From contig URHI01000045.1 of assembly GCA_900547565.1 (NCBI GenBank), forward strand, positions 1-13,748: a stretch of 13,748 nucleotides of DNA. The letters are read 5' to 3'. Of the stretch, positions 7,061 through 13,727 are shown in pieces. The position numbers and the translations under genes were made by a program. This stretch comes from an uncultured Eubacteriales bacterium (lineage in GTDB: Bacteria > Bacillota > Clostridia > Oscillospirales > CAG-272). Numbering within the stretch: the first letter of the stretch is position 1; every line of letters begins with the position of its first letter. Under the pieces are notes generated by a model. The model searched no databases, was not told the origin of the DNA, and saw only the letters and a list, made by a program, of their open reading frames with translations.

Positions 7061-7169
7061 AAAAGCGCTGATACGACAGCACAGCTTGCAAAACGTATGC
7101 TTTCACCTCAATCTCAATTTCGGTGTCAGGATTTGTTTTACCAGTATTATTATGATTTTTCAGCGGGCA
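7061..7169 (-). promoter_or_regulatory. Untranslated spacer with a possible antiterminator segment
   Basis: This 109-nt spacer lies between the TM1266-like stop and the hairpin. It contains TCCTGACA (minus strand, 7131-7124), which is an exact 8-nt complement of TGTCAGGA in the loop and upper stem of the hairpin (7049-7042). Pairing between them would compete with or knot the terminator. I do not recognise a named riboswitch here; no B12-box-like sequence is seen although the permease family would allow it. No convincing second promoter was found. Confidence 0.4.
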
Positions 7170-7427
7170 TCAGTCGGTGTCGGAGGCATTTGAGTAGGCG
7201 GTTTTGACAGTCACGCCGTTCAGCCGCCCGATCTTACCTGCCAGCGTGTTTATTACGTCCTCAGGCGCATCGAGTGCAATGCTGATGATGTTGATTCCGC
7301 GTTTTTTGTACGGCAGCCCCATTCTTCCGAGAATGTAGTCACCGGAATCGTGAAGAAGATCGTTGAGCTTGCTTACTGACTCGGAATTTTCAACGATTAT
7401 TGCCATAACGGCGACTCTTGATTTCAT
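7170..7427 (-). CDS. Small TM1266-family protein (putative iron-only hydrogenase system regulator)
   Basis: This is an 85-residue protein with the full TM1266-type pattern: VAVMAIIVENSES at the start, YILGRMGLPY near 32-41, RGINIISIAL near 43-52 and LNGVTVKTAY near 69-78. In Thermotoga the founding member lies beside hydG and hydE, and the family is annotated as a putative regulator of the [FeFe]-hydrogenase system, but its biochemistry is not established. The fold is a small ferredoxin-like sandwich akin to ACT or NikR C-terminal domains. It is the first gene after the operon promoter. The same domain recurs at the end of the ABC ATPase encoded two genes later, sharing the GRMG-P, G-NII and GV-VK pattern. 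The start is supported by a GAGGT site 7 nt before the ATG. It may sense the imported or synthesised ligand; this is inference. Confidence 0.88.
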   Translation of the reverse strand: MKSRVAVMAIIVENSESVSKLNDLLHDSGDYILGRMGLPYKKRGINIISIALDAPEDVINTLAGKIGRLNGVTVKTAYSNASDTD

Positions 7428-7459
7428 AATTGTGACCTCTGTGCCTTTTGTTTGTTAAT

Positions 7460-7488
7460 ATCTTATCATATATCGGCTTGAAAGTCAA
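7460..7488 (-). promoter_or_regulatory. Sigma-A type promoter for the TM1266/permease/nitrogenase-like operon
   Basis: A -35 box TTGACT (7488-7483) and a -10 box TAAGAT (7465-7460) are separated by exactly 17 nt. The TM1266-like ATG lies about 33 nt downstream of the -10 box. The -35 box overlaps the stop codon of ribF. The -10 is only a 4/6 match, so it may be of moderate strength. No terminator is seen after ribF, so some read-through from that unit is possible. Confidence 0.65.
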
Positions 7489-8417
7489 CAATTTGCACTG
7501 AAATATTCAGCCGCAGACTCAATATCGTGCCGGATTGCAGCTGCAAGTTCTTCGGCGGAGTTGAAGCGTTGTTCGGGTCGCAGACGCAGGTGAAGCTCGG
7601 TGCGTATTGTTTTGCCGTACAGATCGGCGCAAAGACCGATTATGTGCGTTTCGCACAGCACCGGATCGCCGTCTCCGAATGTCGGGCGGCAGCCGACGTT
7701 TGACACGGCCGCATATGATACGCCGTCTATAATGCAGCGGCTCGCATATACTCCTGCGGCAGGCACCAGAAATCCCGGTTCAAAATGCTGATTGACAGTT
7801 GCAAAACCAAGCCCCGAACCGACACCGTGACCGTGTTGTACGGTATTTTCAATGCTATACGGTCGGCCGAGCATACGCGCGGCCGACTGCATGTCGCCGT
7901 CCGTAATTGCGCTGCGTATTGCCGTTGAGCTGACTATGTTTCCGTCGACACGCACCGGTTCGACCGTCACCGAGTGTCCGTTCATAAGCTCGTACAGCTG
8001 TGTGCTGTCACCGGAACCTCTGCACCCAAATCGGAAGTTGTAGCCGCATACCGTCATGATACAGTGGTATTTTTCGATCAGTACCTCGCGCACGAATTTC
8101 TCGGGAGGCATGTCCATGACATCGGCGAAATCCAGCGTTATTACGAATTGCATGCCGGCTTTCCGTATCAGCTTCTCGCGCATTTCTCCATTGGTTATTC
8201 GCGGGGGTGGGTCGGAGCGCAGGTAGGCGTAGGTTGGTTGAGTGAATGTCAGTACCCCGCAAACAGGGGGCGTGGAGTCGTTATCCTGTCCGGAAACGCA
8301 GGAGTGACTTATCATATCATCTCTGATTTGCAGCGCACGTTCAAACAGTGCGCGATGACCGAGATGCACGCCGTCAAAATTCCCGAGACAGATTATACGC
8401 GGATTATTGGTGTTCAT
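7485..8417 (-). CDS. ribF: Bifunctional riboflavin kinase/FMN adenylyltransferase
   Basis: This 310-residue protein has the standard two-domain RibF layout that turns riboflavin into FMN and then FAD. The N-terminal nucleotidyltransferase domain shows LGNFDGVHLGH near 11-21, GYNFRFG at 125-131 and VSSTAIRSAI at 162-171. The C-terminal kinase domain shows GRPYSIENTVQHG at 184-196, SNVGCRPTFGDG near 239-250 and LCETHI with the likely catalytic Glu256. One oddity is that the usual GFPTANQ nucleotide and metal binding motif reads GFATVNQ at 204-210: Thr and Asn are kept while Pro and the Ala between them are changed. The ATG at 8417 overlaps the end of ireB by 14 nt; an in-frame TTG at 8426 is a weaker option. 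It is probably cotranscribed with ireB. Its stop codon is shared with the promoter of the following operon. Confidence 0.96.
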   Translation of the reverse strand: MNTNNPRIICLGNFDGVHLGHRALFERALQIRDDMISHSCVSGQDNDSTPPVCGVLTFTQPTYAYLRSDPPPRITNGEMREKLIRKAGMQFVITLDFADVMDMPPEKFVREVLIEKYHCIMTVCGYNFRFGCRGSGDSTQLYELMNGHSVTVEPVRVDGNIVSSTAIRSAITDGDMQSAARMLGRPYSIENTVQHGHGVGSGLGFATVNQHFEPGFLVPAAGVYASRCIIDGVSYAAVSNVGCRPTFGDGDPVLCETHIIGLCADLYGKTIRTELHLRLRPEQRFNSAEELAAAIRHDIESAAEYFSANC

Positions 8418-8670
8418 CAAGTCCAAGATAGCTGCTTACCAGCTCGCACAGCAGCTTGTCCCTGTCGATGCGGCGGATAAGCCCGCGGGCATTGTTGTAA
8501 TTTGTGATATATGTGGGGTCCTCCGACAGAATATATCCGACTATCTGATTTATCGGATTGTACCCCTTTTCAACCAGCGCGTCGTAAACCTGGCGCAGAA
8601 TTTCACGGGAGCTTTGCGGCTCTTGCTTGGGCGCGGGCGAGAGTATATTTTTTTTATCGTCTATTATCAT
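8404..8670 (-). CDS. ireB: IreB-family regulatory phosphoprotein (UPF0297/YrzL)
   Basis: This 88-residue protein matches the IreB/YrzL family (formerly UPF0297, DUF965). Seen features are REILRQVYDALVEKGYNPINQIVGYILS, which covers residues about 22-49 and is described here only by its family hallmark NPINQIVGY, then DPTYI and NNARGLIRRIDRDKL. In Enterococcus faecalis IreB is a substrate of the Ser/Thr kinase IreK and negatively affects cephalosporin resistance. Family members occur across Firmicutes, often between alaS and ruvX, so the neighbour ribF here is a different setting. The ATG has a GAGGT site 6 nt upstream and a consensus promoter about 30 nt upstream. Family assignment is firm; its role in this organism is by homology. 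Confidence 0.93.
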   Translation of the reverse strand: MIIDDKKNILSPAPKQEPQSSREILRQVYDALVEKGYNPINQIVGYILSEDPTYITNYNNARGLIRRIDRDKLLCELVSSYLGLDEHQ

Positions 8671-8698
8671 TACGCTACCTCGTGGATATATTTACTTT

Positions 8699-8727
8699 AT
8701 TATATACCATATGTACCCCGATTTCAA
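8699..8727 (-). promoter_or_regulatory. Consensus sigma-A promoter for ireB-ribF
   Basis: The -35 box TTGAAA (8727-8722) and the perfect -10 box TATAAT (8704-8699) are 17 nt apart. The ireB ATG lies about 29 nt after the -10 box, which leaves a short leader with a GAGGT ribosome site. Confidence 0.85.
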
Positions 8728-8762
8728 GAGTAAAGTGCGATTTTTAGGACGGAGTGTTGATT

Positions 8763-8807
8763 AAAAACCAAGCCGCAGCACGTCTTATTATGCAGGCGTA
8801 CCGCGGC
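8763..8807 (-). terminator. Rho-independent terminator of the ABC/GldG/DUF4340 operon
   Basis: In the minus-strand RNA an 11-bp stem (GCCGCGGTACG with CGTGCTGCGGC, including two G-U pairs; bases 8807-8797 and 8782-8772) closes a 14-nt loop. It is followed by TTGG and a run of five T residues at 8763-8767. It lies 12 nt after the DUF4340 stop codon and separates that operon from the ireB promoter. Confidence 0.85.
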
Positions 8808-8818
8808 ATATGCATTAT

Positions 8819-9853
8819 TTAATTTGATTTTGTTACCATGCTGCACATCTGCGACAGCACCGAGCAGTCAACAACGTAGACAAGCACCGAATCCGGCAGA
8901 CCTACGTAGACGCCGCCGTTTCCGTCGGCATAGCCCAACAGAAGCTCGAAATCTGCGTCAATAGTCACGTCGGTTGATACACCGGTTTGCGAATTTGTGA
9001 CGGTTTTGGTATCGGTGTAGGATACTGTGATAGTTGTGGGTTCGGATAAACCGAAGCTCTTGCGGTCCTCCTGTGAGAAGCCGACGGGATTCTCGAGCTT
9101 CATGTCGGAAAACATGGTTCCGAGTTTTGAGGCCAACTCAACTGACAGCGCACTTTCCTCACCGGAGTTGTTTGAAACATACCACGCATCAAGTCCCTCG
9201 TCGGTGTGACAGCGGTACATGATGTCCTCAGTAGGAGATGTGATGTGTATGCTCGATATACTGTTTTCCGCAATGGTCGGGATAACGTCATCCTTGATCA
9301 TCTCAAGCGGAGTGTGAGTAAAGTTTTTAGGTATGTCGGCATCGACCAGATAGACGGTGTTCACATCAGATGATGACATAAAATAGTATTGCCCTGTAAA
9401 TGAATTAAGTGTTCCGAAGCTGAAGGTCTGCGTGCTGTAGGTGTTATCGGATACCGTAATTTCAAGCCATGGAGAGTTGAGTCCGTAGGTGCCGAGCTCG
9501 GAAGAACTGACTTTGAGCTTGAGCTCGGTCGTTACATTTTGCAGTGATGATGCCATGACAGCAAAATAATTGTTGTCAAGCGGCAGAGCAGGGTTATCGG
9601 TCCACAGCCAGTGTGTCTCATCAGTGCTGAGTGAGAAGCTGTAAACTTCATTCCCGCTGTTGTATTTCAGCGCGTACATTGTGTTGATGTCGATCTGTGC
9701 GGCGGTGTAGTTTGTTTCTATCTGATCGGTCGTAGTGTCGTTTGTCGGGAGATCCGGGCGTTTTTCGGCGGTTACCATCACCACAATGACATATATAACG
9801 CCGAGCACTGCAAGCGATCCCAAAAGAATTAACAATTTGAATAAACGTTTCAT
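8819..9853 (-). CDS. Membrane-anchored DUF4340-type protein
   Basis: This 344-residue protein has one N-terminal transmembrane segment at about 6-28, after MKRLFK. A long extracytoplasmic part follows, rich in Ser, Thr, Asp and Asn, with repeated beta-like strands (for example YGLNSPWLEITV near 123-134 and KSFGLSEPTTITVSY near 265-279). This repeated 'FGL..P...I.V' pattern is what I associate with DUF4340 domains, which often follow GldG-like genes in ABC operons. No catalytic motif is visible. It is the last gene before a strong terminator and is 40 nt after the GldG-like gene. The ribosome site (AGGAAG) is weak. It probably works with the ABC complex encoded upstream, perhaps as an outside-facing accessory subunit, but no function is established. 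Confidence 0.8.
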   Translation of the reverse strand: MKRLFKLLILLGSLAVLGVIYVIVVMVTAEKRPDLPTNDTTTDQIETNYTAAQIDINTMYALKYNSGNEVYSFSLSTDETHWLWTDNPALPLDNNYFAVMASSLQNVTTELKLKVSSSELGTYGLNSPWLEITVSDNTYSTQTFSFGTLNSFTGQYYFMSSSDVNTVYLVDADIPKNFTHTPLEMIKDDVIPTIAENSISSIHITSPTEDIMYRCHTDEGLDAWYVSNNSGEESALSVELASKLGTMFSDMKLENPVGFSQEDRKSFGLSEPTTITVSYTDTKTVTNSQTGVSTDVTIDADFELLLGYADGNGGVYVGLPDSVLVYVVDCSVLSQMCSMVTKSN

Positions 9854-9893
9854 TATTCAGGCTTCCTGACTGTGATTATTTCCGTAAACGGAT

Positions 9894-11393
9894 TCAGCGC
9901 TTTCTGCGCTTTACCCATACCACAATCCCCGCAGTGAGAATTATTCCGGGAATGAGCACTGTGAAAACAATACTCCACACCCTGACCGAGGATTCTGTGA
10001 GTCCGTCAAGTATGGGTTCTGAAACTGACGGCCCTTCTACAGTCGCAAGCTCAGATTCATAGCTTTCGTTCATCCAGTAAAGGGAGTAGAAGAAGTAATA
10101 ATAATTGCCGTATGATGATGATGCCGCGGTTTCGTCCGTAAAGGCTTCTGAGGAGGAATACCACACTATCTGCGTGTTGCCATTGTCAGTAGGCTTGGAA
10201 ACGGCTGCACCTACGGACATTGCGCCGGAATCTCCTTTGACACCGTCCAACATAGTATATGCCGAGTCTGATGTCGTAAGAAGCGAGGTAACCTCTGCTC
10301 CTCCGGTATCGTCGGAAATGGATATTCCGTGCGCTTTGGGCATATATGCGTTGAATTTGGTGAGTGCTGAGGTTATTTGATGTGACGTGTTGACAGACGG
10401 CTTGATATTATATGCATTGTCCTTGTAGTATGACGCATTGCCTTCGTATATTATGCCGTCAACGGGACTGAGTCCGTAATCTGACATTATCGACATTAGA
10501 TTTTTGAACGACGTGTTTTCAGGTGAGGTGATGAGCATTAGATTGCCGCCGTTTATCAGATAATCGCGAAGCAGCGATGCCTCGGATGCAGTCAGGTCAA
10601 ATTTCGGCGTGTTTATTACCACGCAGTTAGCGTCCCGCGGTACAGCATCGGCCAGTGTAAGCATTTCATATGAAATATTGTTTTGTGAGATGAATCCCAG
10701 CAACGTTTCGGAAAAACTCTGCTCACCGTGCCCCTCCATGATATAGACATGTGGAATGCTTTCGAGAGTTACGTATTCAATAGCCTTTGTGATTATATCG
10801 TCTCCGTAGAAATACTGCTCTGTGGCATATCCGTTGCTTTCGGCGTAATAGAAGTAGGTGTAATATGATTCGTAGACGCTGTATGGAACCATGCCGAGTC
10901 CGTAGCTCTGGTCAAGCATGGAATTATAGTAGTAAAAAAGCTCTGTGGCATCTATAATTTTGTAGCGGTGATTGCTTTCAACGATAAGGCTGTAGTTTGC
11001 GGGTTGTTCATCCGCTTCTGTCAGATATTTGTCAAGCGCAGAGGGATCTTTTACCGGATCTACGGTATTCAGCTTTAGACGTGATGACAGTGATACGTAT
11101 TTGCCGAGAAAGGTCTCAAGCTTGCTTTCCGTATTACCGCCCTGGCATATCCAGCGGATATTGACATCTTCTTTCAGTCCGGACAGATATTTTTGCGTAC
11201 TGTCCGAGATCGTGTAGAATTTGTTTGCGCTGGTGTCGAATGTTGTGATCGATGCCGGCAGCAGATTTACCAAAAGATTTACAATAATTATCACTGCAAG
11301 TACAATAGCGCTTACAACAAACGTGTATGTACCCATTTTTGCAGTCTTGCCGAAGCGGGGACGCTTCACGGCGTTATTCTGATTACTATCCAT
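9894..11393 (-). CDS. GldG-like ABC transporter auxiliary protein
   Basis: This 499-residue protein has a transmembrane helix near 22-46 and another at about 470-493, ending in VKRRKR. It therefore has a large outside domain held by two anchors. After the first helix comes NKFYTISDSTQKYL near 59-72, then a domain containing HVYIMEGHGEQSF near 223-235 and LINGGNLMLITSPE near 286-299. These are typical of the GldG/ABC-type uncharacterised transport auxiliary domain (a GATase-1-like fold). In Bacteroidetes GldG belongs with GldA and GldF and is needed for gliding, but homologues in Firmicutes have no known role. The ATG at 11393 has GAGGGGGT 6 nt upstream; an in-frame GTG at 11399 lies too close to that site. 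It follows the permease gene by 12 nt, in the usual ATPase-permease-GldG order. Confidence 0.88.
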   Translation of the reverse strand: MDSNQNNAVKRPRFGKTAKMGTYTFVVSAIVLAVIIIVNLLVNLLPASITTFDTSANKFYTISDSTQKYLSGLKEDVNIRWICQGGNTESKLETFLGKYVSLSSRLKLNTVDPVKDPSALDKYLTEADEQPANYSLIVESNHRYKIIDATELFYYYNSMLDQSYGLGMVPYSVYESYYTYFYYAESNGYATEQYFYGDDIITKAIEYVTLESIPHVYIMEGHGEQSFSETLLGFISQNNISYEMLTLADAVPRDANCVVINTPKFDLTASEASLLRDYLINGGNLMLITSPENTSFKNLMSIMSDYGLSPVDGIIYEGNASYYKDNAYNIKPSVNTSHQITSALTKFNAYMPKAHGISISDDTGGAEVTSLLTTSDSAYTMLDGVKGDSGAMSVGAAVSKPTDNGNTQIVWYSSSEAFTDETAASSSYGNYYYFFYSLYWMNESYESELATVEGPSVSEPILDGLTESSVRVWSIVFTVLIPGIILTAGIVVWVKRRKR

Positions 11394-11405
11394 TGTCACA
11401 CCCCC

Positions 11406-12269
11406 TCAGTTCCAGCGGCGTCTGTCCAATGACTGAACGCACAAAAACAGGAAATACACTGTCACGGATACGAAGAACACTACTGTTTTAAGATCAAAAT
11501 TTCCGGAATTGAGATCATAAAAACGGTCATACAGGGAAAGATATCCAAGTAACTTGGGCAGTAGTCCTTCAAACAGCGTACCCTTGAAATAATACACAGC
11601 ACACGTGGGTATGATCATGACTGCGGCCGATATCACACCTATGTTGGAGCTTTTTGTAAGTCGCCACATCAGCACCGCCAGAAGCGCTTCAAGTATGATA
11701 AAACCGATAAACGAAGCCAGTGCCGATGAGGGTATAAGGGCGATCATCAGCGGAAGCATCAGCAGAAACAGCAGTACTCCGACGCATATGAGCGCCGAGA
11801 TCAGCGGGCTTTCGGTAAGTGACGAGATGAACATGCAAATAGCGATAAGTGCTATGCCAAGCAAAAACAGTGCCAAAACCGCGCTGTAGCTTGCACCGTA
11901 ATACATGTGACCGTATGCACTGAGTATTATGGGGTAAAGCAACATGATGGCGATCGGAATCGCCAGCACTGCTACAATGGCCAAAAACTTGCCGAGTATT
12001 ATTTCGCTTGTTTTTATCGGAAGTGAGAAAAGCAGCTTGTCTGTCCGGTTATTACGATCCTCAGACAGCGACCTCATGGTCATTATCGGGATGAACACCA
12101 AAAAAGCAATTCCCGTGAGCTGTATGGCGTACTGAAAGGAGGAGTAGCCGATCACAAGATTATAAATCGTGACGCATATGCCGGTGAACAGCAACAGTAC
12201 CGTGATGCAGATTTCACCGGTCACGTTCTGCATGAGCGATTTTAATTCCCGCTTGAATATTGCAGCCAT
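11406..12269 (-). CDS. ABC-2 family permease (GldF-like)
   Basis: This 287-residue integral membrane protein has about six hydrophobic helices. It begins MAAIFKRELKSL, a typical ABC-2 permease start with an amphipathic interfacial helix. It then shows MRSLSEDRNNRTDKLLFSLPI near 66-86, the usual cytoplasmic coupling stretch between helices 2 and 3 of this family. Such permeases dimerise and pair with a separate ATPase to export or flip substrates. Its ATG overlaps the ATPase stop as TAATG, and a strong AAAGGAGG site lies about 10 nt upstream. Together with the GldG-like gene that follows, it is best called GldF-like. The cargo is unknown. Confidence 0.9.
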   Translation of the reverse strand: MAAIFKRELKSLMQNVTGEICITVLLLFTGICVTIYNLVIGYSSFQYAIQLTGIAFLVFIPIMTMRSLSEDRNNRTDKLLFSLPIKTSEIILGKFLAIVAVLAIPIAIMLLYPIILSAYGHMYYGASYSAVLALFLLGIALIAICMFISSLTESPLISALICVGVLLFLLMLPLMIALIPSSALASFIGFIILEALLAVLMWRLTKSSNIGVISAAVMIIPTCAVYYFKGTLFEGLLPKLLGYLSLYDRFYDLNSGNFDLKTVVFFVSVTVYFLFLCVQSLDRRRWN

Positions 12270-13369
12270 TATTTATCGTCCTCCTTTGTATCACTGTCGG
12301 CAGTGCCGGAGCAGTCTGAATTGTCAGGAGCTGTGTCATATGAAATGTCCGAGCCGGAGGTGTCGTCCGGAGCATTTGCGGTGTCCGCCTGCAGTTTGTC
12401 AGATTCCTCGGCGCCGGCGGCAGGATCAGCCTCGGGAACGGAGTCGGTGAGCGCTAAGAATATGCTTTCAAGCGATGATACCTCGCGCTCCATGGCTATC
12501 ATAGCACAGCGCTTTTCGGCCATTGCAAAGAACAGCGTATCGCGCAGGTCGGTGTCGCGCTCAACTTCAAGCCTGTAGTCGTGGACGCCGTCTTCCGGAC
12601 AGGCGAGCGTTTCAATTGTATGTATGCCGTCGATGCCGTCAAGCACTGCAAGAATGGCGCTCTCGTCACCCCGTACGGATATATGCAGGTGGTCGTATGG
12701 ACTGACACGGCTGTTTAGGTTGGCAAGTGTATCATTGGCAACGATGTTGCCGTGACTGATGATTATGACGTTTTCGCACACCGCTGAGACCTCAGCCAGT
12801 ATGTGACTGCTGAGTATAACGGTCTTGTTTTCTCCGAGCGTGCGGATAAGATCGCGTATCTCAATGATCTGCTTTGGATCAAGTCCGACAGTAGGCTCGT
12901 CCAGTATGATTATATCCGGATTGCCGAGCATTGCCTGCGCTATGCCTACTCTCTGACGGTAGCCTTTTGACAGATTGCGTATCAGTCTGTCGCGCACGTC
13001 CTCCAGCTCAGTCAGCTCCATGACCTCACGCACCTGACGGAAGGTTGCTTCGTACTCGACTCCCTTGGCCTCGGCGACGAACATGAGATATTCATACGGC
13101 GTCATGTCGGTGTACAGCGGCGGGATCTCGGGCAGATAGCCTATACAGCGCTTAGCCTCGAGCGGTTGTTCAAATATGTCGTATCCGTTCACACGCACCG
13201 TTCCCTCGGTCGCGGCGAGGCAACCGGTTATAATATTCATAGTCGTGGACTTTCCGGCCCCGTTCGGCCCCAGCAGACCGTAAATTCTGCCCGGTTCGAT
13301 ATCAAAGCTGATGTTGTCCACCGCGGTGTTGGGACCGTAGCGCTTGGTGAGATTTCTGACTTCTATCAA
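12269..13369 (-). CDS. ABC transporter ATPase (GldA/CcmA type) with a long acidic tail
   Basis: From the TTG at 13369 the protein is 366 residues. The ATPase domain shows Walker A GPNGAGKST at 34-42, signature LSKGYRQ at 133-139, Walker B IIILDEP at 153-159 and the H-loop His189, and it matches ATPases that serve ABC-2 permeases. A regulatory or linker region follows (about 220-310). The last 55 or so residues are a low-complexity tail of Asp, Ser, Ala, Glu and Thr that ends in KEDDK; it is not part of the usual family length. The TTG start is chosen because GGAGG lies 8 nt before it and it gives the common MIEVRNLTKRYG beginning. A TTG at 13390 would add seven residues but has no ribosome site. 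It is the first gene of its operon and powers the permease encoded next. Confidence 0.93.
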   Translation of the reverse strand: MIEVRNLTKRYGPNTAVDNISFDIEPGRIYGLLGPNGAGKSTTMNIITGCLAATEGTVRVNGYDIFEQPLEAKRCIGYLPEIPPLYTDMTPYEYLMFVAEAKGVEYEATFRQVREVMELTELEDVRDRLIRNLSKGYRQRVGIAQAMLGNPDIIILDEPTVGLDPKQIIEIRDLIRTLGENKTVILSSHILAEVSAVCENVIIISHGNIVANDTLANLNSRVSPYDHLHISVRGDESAILAVLDGIDGIHTIETLACPEDGVHDYRLEVERDTDLRDTLFFAMAEKRCAMIAMEREVSSLESIFLALTDSVPEADPAAGAEESDKLQADTANAPDDTSGSDISYDTAPDNSDCSGTADSDTKEDDK

Positions 13370-13403
13370 CAGCGTGTCCTCCGTTTGCAATTATTTACTT
13401 CAC

Positions 13404-13431
13404 ATTATACTATAAAATATTCCTGTGTCAA
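13404..13431 (-). promoter_or_regulatory. Consensus sigma-A promoter for the ABC/GldG/DUF4340 operon
   Basis: A perfect -35 box TTGACA (13431-13426) and a perfect -10 box TATAAT (13409-13404) are separated by 16 nt. The chosen TTG start of the ATPase gene is about 35 nt after the -10 box. A strong constitutive promoter is likely. Confidence 0.88.
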
Positions 13432-13478
13432 GCACATGAAGCAAAATTGATGTTTTTGTGATTGTTTTACCGACTTCA

Positions 13479-13537
13479 GCAGCCGAGGCACAAAACGGCA
13501 AAAATGTTGTTAAAAACGCTGAAAATGCATCGGCTGC
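13479..13537. repeat. Widely spaced inverted repeat between divergent promoters
   Basis: GCAGCCGA at 13479-13486 is repeated as its exact reverse complement at 13530-13537, with 43 nt between the arms. The right arm ends 1 nt before the -35 box of the plus-strand promoter. It could be a pair of operator half-sites or chance; no known operator is recognised. Confidence 0.35.
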
Positions 13538-13538
13538 G

Positions 13539-13567
13539 TTGAAAAAAATAAAAGAATATAGTATAAT
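13539..13567 (+). promoter_or_regulatory. Consensus sigma-A promoter for the divergent plus-strand gene
   Basis: The -35 box TTGAAA (13539-13544) and the perfect -10 box TATAAT (13562-13567) are 17 nt apart. The next good start codon downstream in this direction is at 13728, which leaves a long leader of about 150-160 nt. Confidence 0.8.
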
Positions 13568-13727
13568 TGTTTTTAAAGAAAAAATTGGTAATGCAGACTG
13601 TAATCCGACAGTTATTTCCCGTCAGGAATGATAAAATATACCCGTCGTCATCCGTTACGGAATTGTTCAAGGCTGCGCGGGTAACAATATATACAATGCA
13701 AACGGTATTACCGGAGGATTGTTTAAA
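13568..13727 (+). other. Long 5' leader with possible RNA structure
   Basis: Visible pairings are ACTGT/ACAGT at 13597-13601 and 13608-13612, and a closing stem TACCCG/CGGGTA at 13639-13644 and 13678-13683. That stem encloses the small hairpin TCCG-tta-CGGA at 13651-13661. GGTA/TACC at 13704-13712 lies right before the ribosome binding site. I do not recognise a known riboswitch or T-box. No convincing small gene was found in it. Confidence 0.35.

Noticed and set aside
6744..7106. Minus-strand open frame beginning with GTG in the leader and running through the hairpin into the permease gene
   Set aside because: It lies in another frame of the well-supported permease gene and has no family-like sequence; a short leader peptide in it cannot be excluded but has no specific support.
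7061..7169. Cobalamin riboswitch before the BtuC-like permease
   Set aside because: No B12-box-like sequence is seen and the spacer is short for that class.
7061..7169. Second promoter directly before the permease
   Set aside because: No pair of -35 and -10 boxes with acceptable spacing was found.
13476..13670. 64-residue minus-strand open frame in the intergenic region
   Set aside because: It overlaps the plus-strand promoter and leader, is rich in Phe and Asn from AT-rich DNA, and has no homology that I recognise.
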